DNA from: Hymenolepis diminuta
Lineage: Eukaryota; Platyhelminthes; Cestoda; Cyclophyllidea; Hymenolepididae
Reading direction: 5' to 3'
NCBI GenBank assembly: GCA_900708905.1
Contig: CAADRB010000055.1
Span: forward strand, 108,235 to 172,234
Length of the DNA stretch: 64,000 nt
The notes under the pieces are model-generated. The model was not told the origin of the DNA and did no database searches. It was given only the letters and a program-made list of their open reading frames with translations. The position numbers and the translations under genes were made by a program. Each line of letters opens with the position of its first letter. Positions within the stretch are counted from its first letter, which is position 1. Of the stretch, positions 59,650 through 64,000 are shown piece after piece.

Positions 59650-61425
59650 CAAGACCTTCCCTCTACTCAAGACAAGTGCTGCTTGCACTTCTTTTAAAAA
59701 TTTGAAAAGTTTTATGTATCAATATAATGGAGTATTTTTGCCAATTCAAAACCAAAAAAAAACAATACATAAAATAAAAAAGGATGTCCAGAAATGAATT
59801 ACCAGACAGTTTAATCGTAATGAGGACTATGTTCTATAAAGTATTGAGAAAAATGCGTATAAAGACCCGGAAGATCCCAGAGAGAAAACGATTTATCCAA
59901 ATCATCTAGTATGATATTGTGTCAATTACAACTGATTTAATTGACACATTTAGCAACTGACGGAACTCAATCATGTGTCCCAAAGGGAGTTTATCATGTA
60001 GTCTGACACTAAGAGAGCCCGGATACCACATGTACAAAGTGAGTAATTGTATCACCAGGAAAAGTTAACTAATCGCTATTTATGTATTTCCCCTTTAAGA
60101 AGCAAATGCTTTTAATTTATGAGAGATGGAAAGAAATCTTCAAATAATATGTCCAAAATACTCAAAACTTAGAATTCCCTCCCCTCCACTAAGTAAAGTA
60201 CTCACAACCGTATATTTCGATATCAAAATTCTATTAGCGATACCAATCACAATAAACCATTTTGATCAAATGGCCATAATATTTCATATAAGACTGTATA
60301 CAAGCAGAGATAAAGACTTTTTCTGACATTTACATAGGTTTTAAATCCTTAATTGTCTGTCTAAATAAATAGTCCTTAGAGTAAACAAGAAAGTTGGCAT
60401 TTATCAAATGCGAACAGGACATAACACATCAGAAGTGATTCACTCGGAGAGTGGATAATATAGTATAATGGAGACAGTGAACCGATTAATGCATCAAGGT
60501 GTGTATACTGAATAACTGATAGTGTGATCCAGATACTACGCTCTAATTAATTAGCTCTTATTAAGACGATAGTAAACAACGAGTGCCTAAAACATAAGAT
60601 TTAACTGGTTGTGATATAAAAGGCACCACATAAGGCGAACAGGGCATCGGAGAATTAAAACTATTCCGTTTCCTAAAGTCTCAAATGCTTTACCAAATTC
60701 ATTTAATCGGTAGAAATGGGGTGCCAGTTTTCATACCCTCAAATGAAAATGTGAAATCCGTGTGTTATTATTTGCTCTTTCTCTATTGCGAACGACAAAA
60801 CCAAGGGAAAATATTTCTGAAATGTTGATACTGAAATTACTTTTGGTCTCCTTGTGTGTACACAAGCCATTCGGAATGACAAAGAATGCGATTCATTATA
60901 TCGGTCTTCGATGATCATTATGTGAATTCAACAGACATTGGTAAAAAAATAATGGTGTCCATGAAGTAAATAAACAACTACTATAACATCATTTAGGCTC
61001 TAAAATAGCCCATAAAAGCTAGAATCCAATAATAACACGTAATTGTCACGATGAAAGGCTTTGCTCCAAGATTATGTACAGTAACGACTCTGTAATTTAG
61101 CAAATTTAAACAAATCAACAGGTTTTAAGAATAATTAACAGTAAATTGTAAGTTTTATTTTTTCTTGGATCAAATTTATTCGTTTTTAACCGAAATCTCC
61201 TAGCGAAAGTTGTTAATTCATAAGCTTGACCTTGGATCCACCTTAAATCTTTTTCAAGGTCTTCTGACGCTTCTGGAGTAACGACTAGGTCGATGATTGC
61301 TTTGGGTCCCCAGCGTTTCGGAATGCCACGGCGGAGGGAGGTAATGTGCGTTCAGATAGATTACTGCTGGATTCGTTTTCTGTTCGGAAGTTGCGGTTGA
61401 GTACTGAGAACGGGGATGTTTGAGA
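59650..61425. other. Intergenic, no gene recognised
   Basis: Unsupported short frames only. A GC-richer patch at 61250-61420 adjoins the integrase relic and is probably the end of that element. Confidence 0.5.
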
Positions 61426-61429
61426 TAGC

Positions 61430-61605
61430 TCATCCAGATTTTTGAGCATCAACACGAGGCGTTGTCCGGTACTGTAAATGGGAAGATTTAAGAGTCTCTT
61501 CCGTCATCTCCTCTCCTTGTGTCACGAGAAGTTGTCTTTTTATAGTGTCAACAAGTTGCTCATCCAGATCATTGAAATTAGATGAATAGTAAAAACGGGA
61601 GATAT
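61430..61605 (-). pseudogene. Gypsy-type integrase core relic
   Basis: A minus-strand frame reads FYYSSNFNDLDEQLVDTIKR, then QLLVTQGEEMTEETL and KSSHLQYRTTPRVDAQKSG before a stop at 61432-61430. It has the order and spacing of the C-terminal part of a Ty3/gypsy integrase core: the H-P-Q-S-N-G region ahead of the conserved E position, the helix, and the YRTTP block. After the stop, sequence reading LRRGIPKRWGPKAIID in the same direction may be the tail of the same protein. No LTR was found. It could belong to the same family as the gag relic near 12 kb. Confidence 0.65.
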
Positions 61606-63775
61606 TTATACCTCAAAAGACCTCATGCCGAGTAGAAAAGGACTGGGTAACATTTCTGGACATAATAACTTTTGATATGCCCTGATTGGCAAATACCTAG
61701 CGGCCGCTTTTACTAACGGAACAGGTTGTGACAGGGTTAATGTTTATAAATATGCCCACATTAAATATGAATACACCAGGAGAGGATAAGAGGTTGCTTG
61801 GATAGGTCCAGCAAGACTCAGATCAATATGAAACCACAGAGCCTTACTTTGAGAGCACATGTAATCCTGATGATAAGAAAATGTAGCCTAGTCTGAATTT
61901 TGTGTAATCACTTTTGATACTGTTCATTTTACTAGAGTAACACGTTTAGTTAGACCGATTTCCTCTGTATTTATCATCCACCAATGTCGATCGCTTCGAA
62001 TGGCTTTGGTTTAGTCCGACGACATTTTGGAAACTTGACCTTGGTGAGCGATTTAGGGGTTCTAGCACACCATAATCTAGAACTTTTAACAACACTCTAA
62101 AAGCCTACAGCTCAGAAATGCCGCGATTTGATAAGCTCGTTCTAGAAAAAGTCCTAAGATACCTTTAAACTGTTATAGAGGAGCAAGTAGCTAAATTGTA
62201 CCACTTTAAATTTAATTCACCTCAAATCTACATTGTGTGCAAGAAGAAGAGTTCTACGAAAGATAGACGCAGACATCTAAAAACTTCTAATATAGCAATC
62301 AAAAAGAGTTATATCAATATTAATAATGCATGAACTCATTCAAGATGTAGTTGAGGTTGCACAAGAATTAGTAAGTTAAACTAAAGAGATCAAAGTTGTA
62401 AAGCTTTGAGAATATCCCAAAAATTCATATTTCCTGAAGGGATATTTATACGATTTTGAAAATGGTCTCAAGGTATTTACGTAGCCAAAATATTAGTGAA
62501 GAAGAATTATAAATTACAATTTAACTTCAGAAGTGGATGGGATGTATAGAGACGTACATTTTCATTTTACATTAGAGATTCGAGAAGAATTAATTTAATT
62601 AACCGCATTCAATTCTCTCCACTTACTCAAATAAGAAATAAATTTAATATAATCTCCACAATCATTAATGAGGATGCTTAAAGCTCCACTGACTCTTATC
62701 TAGCCGCAATAAATTTGCTGACGGTAAAGCGTAGCTATCACTGTAATATATCTTACATAATAATGCCTCATTTGTTTCCAATTTTGCAGTTATCCGTCGA
62801 TGAAAGATGTGAATATGAGATCAAGTTAAGTGGTTCTGTTTAATAACCACAGCGAAATCAGTATGGAGTAGAGAGGTGGTTGTGGAGGACGAAGCAAAGG
62901 TAATGACATAAGCCTAATCAAGTATTTTCGGTGAACTCTAAAACAAATTTAATAAGCTTCATTTTCGATTATTTGATTCCACCACTAACACCTGGATTGT
63001 AACACCACGTGTGCAGAACCAATAGCTGCAATTATTGGCAAACCAATCAGCCAATCATTTAATATATATTCAATTCTATACAAGTAAATTTATTTTATTA
63101 ATAGAAAAACCATTGTTTGACCTTGAGTCACCTGAACTCTGAGTAGCGTATAGCTTTGTAAAGAGCATCTGAGCAGTTATAAAAATTAATGTGACCATAT
63201 ACGACATAACTCATCAAAACCAATAAATGAGTGGTCTCGACAGGATTTCATTAATATTATTAGTTGCTTAATAGATTCCACTTTTTAAAATACAGAATCT
63301 TAATGATAATCAACAAGGAATTATGATACGTGAGGTAAACCTGATCAAAATTAAAATAAAAATGAACAATCTGATGAATTTTGACCTCTTCCGATTCCGA
63401 ATCTCACTATACTGCCTGATGCTATTTTTAATATCTAGTGTCAAAATGCTTTCGGTGGGCCAAAAATCTTAATGAATTGCTTTGTTTTTTTTTCGACCTC
63501 TAAGCTAACATCCAAGCCAGAAAAGAAAAAGCACAAGTTCTCGTTGCTATAGTAAAAACAGTAAAGTTTAGTTTGTGCTATGTACAATGATTGTAATTCA
63601 TATTAGTTCACATAACAAATTAAGGATTAATCAATATTCCAGAAATATTGTTGAGAAAACAAATATTGTTGAAAACAAATATTAAATTCATCAAGGGTAA
63701 ATATTTAATGATTTTTCATAATCGCATTTTCACACTGACAATATCAATAAAAATAACAATAACTGGAAAGTGAGC
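61606..63775. other. Intergenic, no gene recognised
   Basis: A NotI word (gcggccgc) occurs near 61702 in otherwise AT-rich sequence. No exon or family was recognised. A short tandem 'aaatattgttgaaaac' duplication lies at 63645-63685. Confidence 0.45.
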
Positions 63776-63925
63776 CGGTGGTCAACGTGCGCGGATGTTA
63801 AAGAGATCAATGGTAATAAGTACAAATCCGGTGATATGGATGACCAGTAACATGGATTAATTCCAGCAGTCAACAAGAGAGGTGTTAGAATGCGAGTTTA
63901 TCAAGAGCGACTCCGGGATAGACTC
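63776..63925 (+). repeat. Weak copy of the dispersed repeat
   Basis: Holds 'catggattaattccagcagt', 'caacaagagaggtgttagaa' and 'tgcgagtttatcaagagc', a diverged counterpart of 'actggttaattctgattaac' and 'tagaatccaagtttctcatc' near 15250. Confidence 0.35.
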
Positions 63926-64000
63926 ACTTGACTCACGTCAAGATGCTTCTCCTGCTGGGCTTAGAAAGTATCAATAGCCTGAAATAACAAAGACTGAGTA

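Noticed and set aside
1..64000. CRISPR arrays, bacterial operons, prophage
   Set aside because: Spliced genes and eukaryotic transposons throughout; no regularly spaced repeats.

Overview
This is an AT-rich nuclear eukaryotic window with split genes, standard-code reading frames, many degraded transposons and one 50-base N gap. Very short introns (about 33-43 nt) sit beside multi-kilobase ones. Together with CsRn1-like gypsy and mariner relics, this points to a parasitic flatworm (cestode or trematode). That assignment is inference; no rRNA, mitochondrial or spliced-leader sequence is present to settle it.

Six genes can be assembled exon by exon with canonical or near-canonical splice sites and consistent phases. 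On the minus strand: a CEP63/DEUP1-family centriolar coiled-coil protein (2884-9066), checkpoint kinase 2 (19563-21367), an MBD-like protein with a glutamine-rich tail (34929-46055), CYB5D1 (48648-49534) and the HAD-family protein HDHD5/CECR5 (51478-56795). On the plus strand: ribosomal protein L19 (23631-24671), with a lysine/alanine/proline-rich C-terminal extension. The genes are functionally unrelated (cilium and centriole, DNA damage signalling, chromatin, translation, hydrolase), and nothing suggests an operon or cluster.

Layout: 1-2.9 kb repeat-bearing intergenic; 2.9-9.1 kb CEP63-like gene; 9.1-19.5 kb intergenic with a gypsy gag/protease relic (11.9-13.1 kb), a possible non-LTR ORF1 relic (16.4-17 kb) and tRNA-like SINE debris; 19.5-21.4 kb CHEK2; 23.6-24.7 kb RPL19; 24.7-34.9 kb intergenic with a possible LTR-like stretch plus a 46-aa ORF (26.7-27.3 kb) and a mariner with recognisable inverted ends (28.8-30.2 kb); 34.9-46.1 kb MBD gene; 48.6-49.5 kb CYB5D1; 51.5-56.8 kb HDHD5; 56.8-64 kb intergenic with an integrase relic near 61.5 kb.

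The most useful second-look items are two GC-AG introns in HDHD5, an in-frame micro-intron with tandem donors in the CEP63-like gene, the RPL19 tail, the MBD/poly-Q protein, a possible alternative CHEK2 C-terminus, and the mariner whose transposase contains the assembly gap. I found no convincing evidence of a wholly new biological system.
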